The notes under the pieces were generated by a model. That model did not search any database. It had not been told where the DNA came from and saw only the letters and a program-made list of their open reading frames with translations. Both the position numbers and the translations under genes were made by a program. From Frigoribacterium sp. Leaf186 (GTDB lineage Bacteria > Actinomycetota > Actinomycetes > Actinomycetales > Microbacteriaceae): a DNA stretch of 64,000 nt. This document shows, piece after piece, positions 1 through 8,882 of the stretch (position 1 is its first letter; the number at the start of each line of letters is the position of its first letter). The DNA lies in contig NZ_LMPQ01000006.1 of NCBI RefSeq assembly GCF_001423905.1, positions 66,358 through 130,357 of the forward strand. Reading direction: 5' to 3'.

Positions 1-54
1 TCCGGTCCGTCCCAGGCGGGGGTGTGCAACGGCGCGTCCGGCCCCGTCGTGTCC

Positions 55-1332
55 TCAGACGGGCAACGTCCCGGCCACGACGCGACCCCGCGCGACCACG
101 GCCACGATGTTGGCCGTGTCGAGCACGCCCGCGTCGCGCCAGGGCCGACCGTGCATCACGACGAAGTCGGCTGCGGCCCCCACCGCGATCCGCCCCAGCA
201 CGGCCCCGCCCGACCCGGCACCGCCCGCGGACGGCGCGGCCCGACCGATGGCAGCCGCCGCGCGAGAGGTGCCCGCTTCGAGCACGCGTTCCGGTGACCA
301 GCCGAAGACCTCTCCCATGCGTCGCAGTTCGTCCATCTGCTCGCCGAAGCGTACGTGGAACCCGTTCGCGTCGGTGCCGAGCACGAAGTCGACCCCGGCC
401 GCTGCGGCGGCGGCGAATCCGGCGTCGCGAGTCGCGACCAGTTCGCGGGCGGCGGCCTGCTGGTCGGGGGTGACCGGCACCGTGCCATCGGCGATCGCGT
501 CGTTGATCAGCAGCGTCGGGGCCACCGGCACGCCCGCGGCGATCACGTCGACGGCGAGCCCGGCACCGAGCTGTGTCGCGTGTTCGAGTGAGTCGACACC
601 GGCACGCAGCGCGATCCGGATGCCCTCGGTCGTGTGAGCGTGCGCGGCCACGAGCAGGCCGAGCGCGTGGGACTCGTCGACGATGGCGTCGATCTCGGCG
701 ACCGTGTGGTTGCGCCATGACGGCTTGTCTCCGTCGGACAACAGCCCGCCGCTCGTGGCGATCTTGATGCCCGTTGCCCCCGCTCGGGCGTGGGCGCGCA
801 CCAACGCGCGGCAGGCGTCGACCCCGTCGGCAGTCGGCTTGCGCAGGCGGGGGTCGACCCCGGGTGGCACGAACATGTCGCCGTGCCCGCCGGTCATGCT
901 CACCATGCCGTGGGCGAAGAGGCGCGGAGCCTCGACCAGCCCTGCCTCGACGGCCCGGGCAAGCGAGAACTGCACCTCGTCCGCCGACAGGTCGCGCAGG
1001 GTCGTCACCCCGCCGAGGAGCGCCCGACTGGCGTGCGCGAGACCGTGCAGCACCTGTTCGGTCGGCGGGGTGACCAACGGCCAGGTCAGGAATCCCGACG
1101 CTGCGCCTCCGGCGTTCCCGATCAGGTGCACGTGCGTGTCGATCAACCCGGGGATCACCGACAGCCCTTCGTAGCGAGGCGACGGGGGCACCGGCTGCAG
1201 GTCGGAGACGACCGCGTCCGGCGAGGCGTCCGTGCCCGACGGAGCCCAGGCCAGCCTGCGGGCCCCGAGGGGCTCGTGGCCGTCCCACACGTCGATTCCG
1301 TCGAGGGACGAGGGAGTGGAGCGATGGTGCAC
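55..1332 (-). CDS. metal-dependent amidohydrolase
   Basis: This 425-residue protein belongs to the amidohydrolase superfamily, cytoplasmic enzymes that hydrolyse C-N bonds in cyclic or acyl-amide substrates. The metal-site signature is complete. HVH lies at residues 67-69 after the strand VIPGLIDT, a candidate carbamylated lysine is in TGIKIATSGG (K190), histidines are at 231/233 (AAHAH) and 251, and the catalytic aspartate is in GTDANG (D321). The sequence looks closest to the imidazolonepropionase-like branch; substrate is not evident. It is the last gene of a minus-strand run behind a BMP-type ABC importer, with a 48-bp gap to the permease, so it probably acts on the imported compound or a derivative. 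A second amidohydrolase lies across the divergent promoter. Family confidence is high, substrate unknown. Confidence 0.85.
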   Translation of the reverse strand: MHHRSTPSSLDGIDVWDGHEPLGARRLAWAPSGTDASPDAVVSDLQPVPPSPRYEGLSVIPGLIDTHVHLIGNAGGAASGFLTWPLVTPPTEQVLHGLAHASRALLGGVTTLRDLSADEVQFSLARAVEAGLVEAPRLFAHGMVSMTGGHGDMFVPPGVDPRLRKPTADGVDACRALVRAHARAGATGIKIATSGGLLSDGDKPSWRNHTVAEIDAIVDESHALGLLVAAHAHTTEGIRIALRAGVDSLEHATQLGAGLAVDVIAAGVPVAPTLLINDAIADGTVPVTPDQQAAARELVATRDAGFAAAAAAGVDFVLGTDANGFHVRFGEQMDELRRMGEVFGWSPERVLEAGTSRAAAAIGRAAPSAGGAGSGGAVLGRIAVGAAADFVVMHGRPWRDAGVLDTANIVAVVARGRVVAGTLPV

Positions 1333-1380
1333 GGTGGGTCCTTGCGGTTCGGGAACGGGATCGAGGAGGCGTGGTGAGGG

Positions 1381-2700
1381 TCAGCTGCGTCGCGTGCGTC
1401 GAGGCACGAGTCGGCCGAGAGCGGCCGGAGGCCTCATGCGGGTGCCGGCCACCACGAGCACGGCCAGCGTGACGACGTAGGGCGTCGCGCTCGACACGGC
1501 GGCGGGCAGAGGGACGAACGCGAACACGGCGAGCAGCACGACTCCGAGCACGAGCGAGGGCACGCCGTCGCGCAGGCGTCGTCCTGGCGTTCCCCGGAGC
1601 AGTCGGCGCACCCCCACAGCGGCGAAGACGACGGCGAGCACGAAGACCAGGGCGCGCAGGGTCTCGGGACGACCGATGCCCACCGCGTCGCTGATGCCGA
1701 ACAGCGAGGCGCCGAAGAAGACCCCGGACGGCGTCCAGTTGCCGAAGATCAGCGTCGCCAGGCCGATGAATCCTCGTCCGGCTGTCTGGTTCTCGATGTA
1801 GCCCTGCGAGATCAGGGTGAGGTAACCACCCGCGAACCCGGCCAGCCCCGACCCGACCAGCACCGCGATCCACCGCGTGCGGTGCACGCTGCCGCCCAGC
1901 GCCTGCAACGCGGCCGGTTCTTCGCCCGCCGATCGCCACCGCAGGCCGAACGGGGTCTTCCAGAGCACCCACGCCACCAGCGGGATCACGAGCAGTCCGA
2001 GGACGGCGGCCAGTGAGACGTCACGGGTGAGACCGCCGAGCACACCGCCGAGTTGTGCCACGACGGGCAGCTCGGAGGACTCCATCATGCGGCTGACGTC
2101 AGGCGTCCCGAGCCCGCCGCTGACCACGGGCAACGACAGGTGAGGCACGTCGCCGCCGATGCGCGGCGAACGGGCGATGGTGCCGCCGTCCATCTCGCTG
2201 AACACGACGTCCGCCATGAACCGCGCGACCGCCGCGGCGATCACGTTGATCGACACACCGACGATCAGCTGGTTGATGCCCATCTCGATGCAGAGCACGG
2301 CCATCAGCACACCGAAGCAGAGGCCACCGACGACCCCGCCGAGCAACGCGGCCCAGGGCCCGGCGAGGGTGCCGAACAGGCCCGCCATCCAGGTCCCGCC
2401 GATCATCATGCCCTCGAGGCCGACGTTGATCACCCCCGAACGCTCCGAGAACAGGCCTCCCATCGCGACCAGGGCGATCGGCACGGTCAGTCGCAGGGCG
2501 GAGCCCCAGGTCGACGATGCGGTGATGCCGGGTGCGTCGGCGAGGTAGCGCGCGAGGATCAGCAGACCGAGGCCGAGCAGGGTCCAGCGCAAGGCCGCAC
2601 GCACGCGGCGAGACGACGGCCGGAGGCGCGCGACGGACGCGCGGGCCGGCACACCGTCCGACGGCGTCGGCATGGTCAGGGGGTTCGAGCCGAGGGTCAT
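1381..2700 (-). CDS. ABC transporter permease, BMP/nucleoside type (NupQ-like)
   Basis: This 439-residue integral membrane protein of the BPD_transp_2 fold is one of two permeases of a nucleoside-type ABC importer. About ten hydrophobic helices are visible from residue 38 on. The family motif ERSGVINVGLEGMM is at residues 86-99, typical of the YufQ/NupQ branch. The start ATG overlaps the stop of the upstream permease gene (ATGA, 2697-2700), which implies translational coupling. An in-frame ATG at residue 10 is an alternative start. Together with the other permease, the ATPase and the lipoprotein it forms a complete importer. Substrate is inferred to be a nucleoside or nucleobase from family membership only. 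Confidence 0.88.
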   Translation of the reverse strand: MTLGSNPLTMPTPSDGVPARASVARLRPSSRRVRAALRWTLLGLGLLILARYLADAPGITASSTWGSALRLTVPIALVAMGGLFSERSGVINVGLEGMMIGGTWMAGLFGTLAGPWAALLGGVVGGLCFGVLMAVLCIEMGINQLIVGVSINVIAAAVARFMADVVFSEMDGGTIARSPRIGGDVPHLSLPVVSGGLGTPDVSRMMESSELPVVAQLGGVLGGLTRDVSLAAVLGLLVIPLVAWVLWKTPFGLRWRSAGEEPAALQALGGSVHRTRWIAVLVGSGLAGFAGGYLTLISQGYIENQTAGRGFIGLATLIFGNWTPSGVFFGASLFGISDAVGIGRPETLRALVFVLAVVFAAVGVRRLLRGTPGRRLRDGVPSLVLGVVLLAVFAFVPLPAAVSSATPYVVTLAVLVVAGTRMRPPAALGRLVPRRTRRS

Positions 2701-3857
2701 CGTGAGGTTCCTTCGGTCGGGGTCGGGGTCGACGACGCTCCGGGAGCGACGGCGTCACGCGCGGCTCGGAGGCGTCGACGCAGGGCGAGGGTCAGCGCGA
2801 TGCGGGCGTCCGCGCGCTCCGTCAGCCAGTAGCCGACCGCCGACGAGAGCAGCACGACGGCCAGGAAGACCTGCCCCACCTCGGTCGGCAGCTGGACGAG
2901 GCCGAGCACCTGGGCGCTTCGCTCGACGAAAGCCAGGACGAAGGCCCCCAGGGCCATCCCGATCGGGTGCTGGCGGCCGAGCAGGGTCGCGGCGAGCCCG
3001 GTGAACATCAGGTCGGTCGGCAGCGTGCCGTCGAACCGACCGGCCACCGAGAGGATGTGCGGCAGCCCGACCAGCCCGGCGACGGCGCCGCTGATGAGCA
3101 TGGCCTGCACGATCTTGCGGTCGACGCGGATGCCGGCCGACTCGGCGGCCTCGGGCGACCGGGCCGCCACGCGCAGCGAGTAGCCGAACACGCTGCGCTC
3201 GATGACGAGGTAGTAGACGATGCCGGCCAGCAGCGCGACGACGACGAAGCTCGAGACGGAGCCCTGACCGGTTCCGACACCCGGCAGGGCGGGCATCAGC
3301 CCTCCGTCGTCGATCACGGCGGTGCCGGTGTTCTGCCCGCCGCCCGAGCGGAAGACGCCGCTGAGCAGCACGGCGACGATGGTCGTCGCGATCGCGTTCA
3401 ACAGGATCGACGTGATCACCTCGTTCACGCCTCGGTGGATCTTGAGCAGGGCGGGGATCAGCGCCCACCCGGCGCCGACCGCGCAGGCGATCAGCACAGT
3501 GAGCGGGAGGCGCACCGCGAGCGGGAAGGGCAGCGACGCGGCCGCGACGGCACCGGCCAGGGCCGCCATGCGGTACTGCCCGTCCACGCCGATGTTGAAC
3601 AGCCCCATGCGCACCGCGAAGGCACCGGCGACGGCGGCGAGGTAGAGGGGCACGGCGTCGTTCAGGCTCGACACGAGCGAGTTCGGCTGGACGCCGTACG
3701 CCCACATCACGGAGAACGCGCTCGCGGCGCTGTAGCCGCCCGCGGTCAGGAAGAGCGCGGTGACCCCGAGGGCGAGCAGCACCGAGACGAGGGGGCCGGC
3801 CACCGTCACGGCGACGCGTCGCGGCAGACCGACCGGCAGGGTGCGTCGTCGGGTCAC
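2697..3857 (-). CDS. ABC transporter permease, BMP/nucleoside type (NupP-like)
   Basis: This 386-residue membrane permease pairs with the downstream one. I chose the GTG start at 3857 because it overlaps the TGA of the ATPase gene (GTGA). The frame upstream of it reads through the ATPase gene and is not protein-like. After a short basic N-terminus (TRRRTLP) the hydrophobic segments begin near residue 18. Family motifs are MGLFNIGVDGQYRMAA (84-99) and KIHRGVNEVITSILLN in the cytoplasmic loop that contacts the ATPase. BPD_transp_2 family, as in YufP/NupP of nucleoside uptake systems. Confidence 0.88.
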   Translation of the reverse strand: MTRRRTLPVGLPRRVAVTVAGPLVSVLLALGVTALFLTAGGYSAASAFSVMWAYGVQPNSLVSSLNDAVPLYLAAVAGAFAVRMGLFNIGVDGQYRMAALAGAVAAASLPFPLAVRLPLTVLIACAVGAGWALIPALLKIHRGVNEVITSILLNAIATTIVAVLLSGVFRSGGGQNTGTAVIDDGGLMPALPGVGTGQGSVSSFVVVALLAGIVYYLVIERSVFGYSLRVAARSPEAAESAGIRVDRKIVQAMLISGAVAGLVGLPHILSVAGRFDGTLPTDLMFTGLAATLLGRQHPIGMALGAFVLAFVERSAQVLGLVQLPTEVGQVFLAVVLLSSAVGYWLTERADARIALTLALRRRLRAARDAVAPGASSTPTPTEGTSR

Positions 3858-5389
3858 GACCGGCCTCCGGTCGTGGGCAGGTGGGCGCCGGTCATGTGTT
3901 CTCCGAGATCGATGGCGGTGACCGAACGGGGGTCGAGCTCGGCGACCACGCGTCCGCCGTACATGACGAGCAGGCGGTCGCTGAGGGCGAGCAACTCGTC
4001 GAGGTCGGCCGACACGAGCAGCGTGCCGAGCCCCGCGTCGCGTGCCGTGACCAACTCGCGCCAGACGGCGCTCTGCGCGCCGACGTCGACGCCACGAGTC
4101 GGATGAGCGGCGACGAGGACGGTCGGCTCCGATCCGAGCTCGCGGCCGATGATGAACTTCTGCTGATTGCCACCCGACAGCGAGCCCGCGGTCGTGGTCG
4201 GCGACCCACCGCGGACGTCGAAGCGACGGATGATGTCGGCGGCCGTCGACGCCGCCGCCGACCGGTCGAACCACCAGCCACGCTTGATCGGCGCCCGCTG
4301 TTGGTAGCCGAGTGCCGCGTTCTCGCTCAGGCTGAAGCCGAGCACCACACCGTCGCGGTGACGGTCCTCGGGGATGTAACCGACCCCCAGTGCGCGACGC
4401 TCCCGTGTCGACAGTGCATCGATGGCCTGACCGTCGAGGGTGATCTGCCCGTCGTAGTCGACGCGGCCGAGCAAGGCGGCCAACAACTCGGACTGCCCGT
4501 TTCCCTCGACGCCGGCGACGCCGACGATCTCGCCCGCGTGGACCGCCAACGACACGGCGTCGAGCAGGGGGCGCTCGTCGGGGGAGCCGACGGTGACGCC
4601 GTCGACCGAGAGCACGACGGCATCACCGGGCGGGCTGGTGCGCGGTTCGACGGTGGGCATCGCGACCTCGACCATCAGGCCGGCCAGCTCGCGCGGAGTC
4701 GTCTCGGCGGGAGTGGTCCGACCGACGACCCGCCCCGCGCGGATCACGGTGATCTCGTCGGCGAAGGCCAGCACCTCGTCGAGCTTGTGCGAGATGAAGA
4801 CCACGGAGGCGCCCCGTGCGGTCAGGGTGCGGATCGAACGGAACAGCGCATTCGCCTCGGACGGCACGAGCACGGCCGTCGGCTCGTCGAGGATGATCAC
4901 CCGCGCCTCTCGGTGGAGCACCTTCAGGATCTCGACGCGCTGTCGATCACCGACGCCCAGATCGGAGACGAAGGCGTCGACGTCGACGTCGAAGCCGTTC
5001 GCGTCGGCGAGTTCGGTGACGCGAGCGCGGGCCGTGGCCGCGTCGAGCCGCCACGACCTGCCCGGTTCGTCGGCGAGAACGACGTTCTCCCAGACGCGCA
5101 GGGCGCCGGCCAGCAAGAAGTGCTGGTGCACGATGCCGACCCCGGCCTGCTGCGCCTGGCGCGGTGACCGGAAATCGTGCACGACGCCTTCGACTTCGAC
5201 GGTGCCCTCGTCGGGGCGCTCTTCGCCGGCGAGCACCTTCATGAGGGTCGACTTGCCGGCGCCGTTCTCGCCGACGATCGCGTGGACCGTGCCGGGGTGC
5301 ACGAGGACGTCGATCCGGTCGTTGGCCGTGAACGTGCCGAACCGTTTGACGATCCCGGTCAGACGGACCGACGCCTCGTGCTCCGTCAT
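3854..5389 (-). CDS. ABC transporter ATP-binding protein (two NBDs, sugar/nucleoside type)
   Basis: This 511-residue protein has two fused nucleotide-binding domains, as usual for BMP and ribose-type importers. The first domain has Walker A GENGAGKS (40-47), a Q-loop glutamine near 89 (IVHQHF), signature LGVGDRQRVEI and Walker B VIILDEPTAV. The second has the usual degenerate Walker A (GVEGNGQSE), an intact signature LSGGNQQK and a Walker B variant with HPTRGVDVG where related proteins often have QPTRG. I took the ATG at 5389 (MTEHEA), 4 bp after the lipoprotein stop; the open frame continues upstream but is not protein-like there. It powers import through the two following permeases. Confidence 0.92.
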   Translation of the reverse strand: MTEHEASVRLTGIVKRFGTFTANDRIDVLVHPGTVHAIVGENGAGKSTLMKVLAGEERPDEGTVEVEGVVHDFRSPRQAQQAGVGIVHQHFLLAGALRVWENVVLADEPGRSWRLDAATARARVTELADANGFDVDVDAFVSDLGVGDRQRVEILKVLHREARVIILDEPTAVLVPSEANALFRSIRTLTARGASVVFISHKLDEVLAFADEITVIRAGRVVGRTTPAETTPRELAGLMVEVAMPTVEPRTSPPGDAVVLSVDGVTVGSPDERPLLDAVSLAVHAGEIVGVAGVEGNGQSELLAALLGRVDYDGQITLDGQAIDALSTRERRALGVGYIPEDRHRDGVVLGFSLSENAALGYQQRAPIKRGWWFDRSAAASTAADIIRRFDVRGGSPTTTAGSLSGGNQQKFIIGRELGSEPTVLVAAHPTRGVDVGAQSAVWRELVTARDAGLGTLLVSADLDELLALSDRLLVMYGGRVVAELDPRSVTAIDLGEHMTGAHLPTTGGRS

Positions 5390-5393
5390 CGGT

Positions 5394-6482
5394 TCAGAGT
5401 GCCGTCGGGACGGTGACGTCACCGTCGACGATCGAGGTCTCGGCTTCGTCGAGCTGGTCGGTGATGCCGTCGACGAAGCCGCCGCTGGTCGAGTAGCCGA
5501 CCCCACCCGTCTCGAGGTCGAACACCTGCTCACCGGTCTCGAGCGTGCCGGCGTCGAACGCGGTGATGACGTCTTCGACCGCGACGTCGACGTTCTTCAG
5601 CGCCGACGTGAGGATGTAGGGCTTGATGTCGTCGTCGACCTGCTCGTAGGCGTCACCGTCCACGCCGATCGCCCAGACCTTCGAGTCGGGTGTGCTCGAC
5701 TCGGCCGCCTGCTCGTAGACGCCCTGGCCCGACCCCCCGGCGGCCGCGTACACCACGTCGGCCCCACCGGCGTACATCGACGCCGCGGCCTCCTTGCCCT
5801 TGGTCGGGTCGGAGAAGCCGGTGAAGTCGCCCAGCGGCGAGAGATAGGTCGAGTCGATGGTGATCGACGGGTCGACCGACTTGGCGCCGGCCTCGTAGCC
5901 GACGAAGAAGTTCTGGATCGACGGCTGGTCGACGCCGCCCACGAACCCGATGTGACCGGTGGTCGAGGTGAGGGCCGCGGCGACGCCGACCAGGTACGAC
6001 GATTCGTTGGCGGCGAACGAGATCGTCGTCACGCCGTCGATCTCGGTGCCGATGTCGGTGTCGACGTCGACGAAGGCCGTGTCGGGGTGTTCGGTGGTCT
6101 GCATCGGCTGGGCGAACTGGAATCCGATGCCGACCGCGAGATCCGCTCCCTGTGACACGGCGAGGTCGAGGCGGTCCTGGTAGTCGTCGGTGTTCGGGCT
6201 CGACAGTTCGACGGGGTTGAAGCCGAGCTTCTCCTGCGCGGCCGTGAAGCCGGAGTAGCCGCCGTCCATGATCGAGTAGTCGCCGGTGGTGCCGTAGAGC
6301 AGGGCGACGGTCGCCGCATCGGGGTCGGCCGACGGGGTGGTCGCGGCGGTCTGGCCCGAGCACGAGGCGAGCAGCATCGTGGCGGTGAGCGCCGCTCCGG
6401 ACGCGATCACGAGGCGGTGGGCACGGACGAGGCGGTGGGAGCGGACGAGGTGCAGGGTGGGGCGGTCAGGCAGAGTGGGCAC
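5394..6482 (-). CDS. BMP-family substrate-binding lipoprotein
   Basis: This 362-residue extracytoplasmic binding protein is first in the importer operon. The N-terminus carries a short duplicated basic stretch (SHRLVRAHRLV), a hydrophobic core and a lipobox LLASC with the lipidated cysteine at residue 41. The mature part has the BMP/PnrA-like layout (VALLYGTTGDYS, GFVGGVDQPSIQNFF, WAIGVDGD). Known BMP proteins bind purine nucleosides or related compounds; the ligand here is not determined. The start is GTG at 6482, supported by a GGAG ribosome-binding site 5-6 nt upstream. A LacI-type operator candidate at 6498-6509 lies just before that site. Confidence 0.9.
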   Translation of the reverse strand: MPTLPDRPTLHLVRSHRLVRAHRLVIASGAALTATMLLASCSGQTAATTPSADPDAATVALLYGTTGDYSIMDGGYSGFTAAQEKLGFNPVELSSPNTDDYQDRLDLAVSQGADLAVGIGFQFAQPMQTTEHPDTAFVDVDTDIGTEIDGVTTISFAANESSYLVGVAAALTSTTGHIGFVGGVDQPSIQNFFVGYEAGAKSVDPSITIDSTYLSPLGDFTGFSDPTKGKEAAASMYAGGADVVYAAAGGSGQGVYEQAAESSTPDSKVWAIGVDGDAYEQVDDDIKPYILTSALKNVDVAVEDVITAFDAGTLETGEQVFDLETGGVGYSTSGGFVDGITDQLDEAETSIVDGDVTVPTAL

Positions 6483-6497
6483 GGGGACTCCAAGGCT

Positions 6498-6509
6498 GTA
6501 AACGATTAC
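6498..6509. promoter_or_regulatory. candidate LacI-family operator upstream of the importer operon
   Basis: GTAAACGATTAC is a near-perfect 12-bp palindrome with the central CG typical of LacI-family operators (only the inner A/A pair breaks symmetry). It sits 15 bp upstream of the lipoprotein start. A related site lies at 6620-6631, and a LacI regulator is encoded at 8879-9967. Assignment is by inference. Confidence 0.55.
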
Positions 6510-6619
6510 CTGATCGAGAGTCGAGGGGCGTGGCTCACGGAGGTACGTCGGGGTGAAGGGGTGTCACCACGCTAGGGCTCTCGCTGTTTCGGGCGTGTTT
6601 CGAGCGCGTAAGCAATGAA

Positions 6620-6631
6620 GTAAACGTTCTC
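6620..6631. promoter_or_regulatory. candidate LacI-family operator upstream of the deaminase operon
   Basis: GTAAACGTTCTC shares GTAAACG with the site at 6498-6509 and differs at two positions from the ideal palindrome GTAAACGTTTAC. It lies about 20 bp upstream of the proposed -10 box of the plus-strand operon, so a bound repressor would overlap the -35 region. Confidence 0.5.
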
Positions 6632-6651
6632 AAGAAAGCATCATCGTCTGC

Positions 6652-6657
6652 CATCGT
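6652..6657 (+). promoter_or_regulatory. -10 box, probably leaderless
   Basis: CATCGT (A2 and T6 conserved) is followed by 6 nt and then the ATG at 6664, the spacing expected of a leaderless transcript. Confidence 0.4.
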
Positions 6658-6663
6658 TTCTCC

Positions 6664-8079
6664 ATGACGACCGCACAACGCCCCGCTTCTGTCGACCTCG
6701 TGATCCGTCGGGTGACCGTGCTCACCGAGACGCGACGCCCCGTCGCGGCGTACCCCGACCTGCCACCGCTCGATCCGGCTCGCCCCCGACCGGTCACGTT
6801 CTCGCCCGACCACGCCATCGGCGTCTCGGGTGCCGACATCGTCTGGATCAAGCCCGACGACGAGGTCTCCGCCGCCGATCTCGACACGGCCCGGGTGATC
6901 GACGCGCCGGGGCGGGTCGCGATCCCGGGGATGATCAACACGCACAGCCACTCCTCGATGACGTACTTCCGGGGCTCCGCCGAAGACGTCCCCACCGCCT
7001 CCTGGTTCAACGACCACATCTGGCCGATGGAGGTCAACCTCACCGATCGCGACGTCCTGCTCGGAGCCCGGCTCGCGGTGGCCGAGATGCTGCTGGCCGG
7101 CGTCACGACCGTGGCCGACCATTACTTCTCGATGGCCCAGATCGCGACCGCCGTCGACGACGGCGGCATGCGCGCGGTGCTCGCCGAGACCTACTTCTCG
7201 TCCCAGGGGGCCGCCGGCCTGGAGCGCAGCGCCGCGTTCGCGGCCGAATGGAACGGCCGCGCCGACGGCCGCATCACGACCATGCTCGGGCCTCACGCGG
7301 TCTACACGGTCGACGACGCCGACCTCGCGCGGACGGCCGAGGCGGCACGCGCGATCGGCGTCCGCAGCCACGTGCACGCGTCCGAGACGATGCACCAGAC
7401 CGAGTCGTCGCTGGCGAGGCGGGGGGCCACGCCGATCCAGGTGCTGCACGACACCGGCATGCTCGATGCCGGGGCCCTCATCGCGCACGGCACCGGCATC
7501 GTCGAGAGCGATCTCGCCTGGTTGACGCCGTACGCCGACCGCGTCGGGGTCTCCTGCTGCGCCAAGGTCTACCAGAAGCACACCCACTCGACGACGCCGA
7601 TCCGGATGCTGCACGACGCCGGGATCGTCGTCGGCATCGGCACCGACGGTTGCGCGTCGAACAACACCCTCGACATGTTCGAGAGCCTGCGCAGCATGGC
7701 CCTGGTGCAGAAGGCCGACGCGGGTGACGCCACCTGGATGACGAGCGCGCACTCCCTCGACCTCCTGACCCGCCAGAGCGCCGCCGCGATCGGACGCGAG
7801 CACGACCTCGGAGCCCTGAAGCCGGGCTACAAAGCCGACATCGTGCTGATCGACCCCCGGAAACCCCACCTGCAGCCGATGAACGACCTGGCCGCGGCAC
7901 TGGTGCTGAGCGTGCGGTCGAGCGACGTCGAGACCGTGATCGTCGACGGCCGTGTGGTCGTCGCCGAGGGCCGTCTGGTCGGCGTCGACCTCGGGCCGCT
8001 CATGGCAGAGATGAACGAACGCCTGCCCGGGCTGACGGACCGGTCGCACGGCACCACCATCCAGACGTACGCTCCCTGA
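6664..8079 (+). CDS. COG0402-type amidohydrolase / deaminase
   Basis: This 471-residue protein is of the TRZ/ATZ and cytosine/guanine/S-adenosylhomocysteine deaminase group of amidohydrolases. It removes an amino or chloro substituent from a ring, and known members act on 8-oxoguanine, adenosine derivatives or triazines. Metal ligands are seen as HSH at 94-96 (NTHSHSS), SHVHASE (H236, E241), AHG (H275) and GTDG (D328). A C-terminal strand region (DIVLIDPRKP, VIVDGRVVV) closes the typical composite barrel. The ATG at 6664 has no Shine-Dalgarno but a -10 box 6 nt upstream. The gene ends in an ATGA overlap with the creatininase-family gene, so both and the LacI gene form an operon. Given the facing BMP importer, a purine-like substrate is a reasonable but unproven guess. 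Confidence 0.86.
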   Translation: MTTAQRPASVDLVIRRVTVLTETRRPVAAYPDLPPLDPARPRPVTFSPDHAIGVSGADIVWIKPDDEVSAADLDTARVIDAPGRVAIPGMINTHSHSSMTYFRGSAEDVPTASWFNDHIWPMEVNLTDRDVLLGARLAVAEMLLAGVTTVADHYFSMAQIATAVDDGGMRAVLAETYFSSQGAAGLERSAAFAAEWNGRADGRITTMLGPHAVYTVDDADLARTAEAARAIGVRSHVHASETMHQTESSLARRGATPIQVLHDTGMLDAGALIAHGTGIVESDLAWLTPYADRVGVSCCAKVYQKHTHSTTPIRMLHDAGIVVGIGTDGCASNNTLDMFESLRSMALVQKADAGDATWMTSAHSLDLLTRQSAAAIGREHDLGALKPGYKADIVLIDPRKPHLQPMNDLAAALVLSVRSSDVETVIVDGRVVVAEGRLVGVDLGPLMAEMNERLPGLTDRSHGTTIQTYAP

Positions 8080-8882
8080 TGATGATCGACGCCGACCGCA
8101 CGCCCTGGCCCGACGTGGCCGCCGCCTTCGACCGGGGGGCAGGTCTCGCCGTGCTGCCGTTCGGCGCCTTCGAGCAGCACGGGCCGCACCTGCCGCTCGG
8201 CACCGACACGGCGACCGCCGCCGAGGTGGCCGGTCGCCTGGCCGACCGACTGGACGCCGTGCTGCTCCCGCCGGTGCACTACGGGGACACCTGGAACACC
8301 GCGGGCTACCGTGGCACGCTCTCTCTGTCGACCGCGACGGTCACGGCGATCGTGGTCGACCTGGGACGGGCACTCGCGGCGTCCGGGGCCGGGGGGCTGA
8401 TCGTCGTGAACGGCGACTGGGGAAACCGGGCTCCGTTGTACGCGGCCACACGCTTCCTGATCGACCAGGGCGTCCTGCCCACCGTGACGCTCGACCATCC
8501 CGGCATGGACGACGCGATCGACGACGTGCGTGAGAGCCGTGCCGCCGCGCCCGGCCTCGCTCACGCCGACGAGATCGAGACCTCGATCATGCTGCGCATC
8601 GCACCCGACGACGTGCGGCGTGACCGGTACGAGGCGAGCTACCCCGTCTTCCCGTCCGACTTCGGCACGACCCCGATGCAGTTGCACCCGTTCTCGGCGA
8701 GCGGCGTCTTCGGCGACCCCTCGTCGGCCACGGCGGAGAAGGGAGAGCGGCTGCTCGAGGCGACGGTCGACGGCGCGATGGCCGTGCTGACCGACTTCGT
8801 GGCGTCGATCGAGCACGAGCGTTCTCGTGCGAGGGACCGGTCCTCGACCGGCGGACCCGCAGAGGGTGCGGTGGACCGGTGA
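8079..8882 (+). CDS. creatininase-family hydrolase with an altered metal-ligand motif
   Basis: This 267-residue protein is of the creatininase/FAPy-deformylase/MftE family, metal-dependent amidases for small cyclic amides, ureides or peptides. The N-terminal metal motif is intact: FGAFEQHGPHLPLGTD with E32, H34 and D43. So is the later HADEIETSIML block. The usual VNGHGGN-type motif is instead VNGDWGN (residues 110-116), so the expected histidine ligand is an aspartate at D113. This may change metal content or activity. The start overlaps the previous stop (ATGATG, 8079) and the end overlaps the LacI start (GTGA), so translation of the three genes is likely coupled. Confidence 0.83.
   Translation: MMIDADRTPWPDVAAAFDRGAGLAVLPFGAFEQHGPHLPLGTDTATAAEVAGRLADRLDAVLLPPVHYGDTWNTAGYRGTLSLSTATVTAIVVDLGRALAASGAGGLIVVNGDWGNRAPLYAATRFLIDQGVLPTVTLDHPGMDDAIDDVRESRAAAPGLAHADEIETSIMLRIAPDDVRRDRYEASYPVFPSDFGTTPMQLHPFSASGVFGDPSSATAEKGERLLEATVDGAMAVLTDFVASIEHERSRARDRSSTGGPAEGAVDR

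Noticed and set aside
1-54. A gene fragment at the left edge
   Set aside because: Too short, with no motif in any frame.
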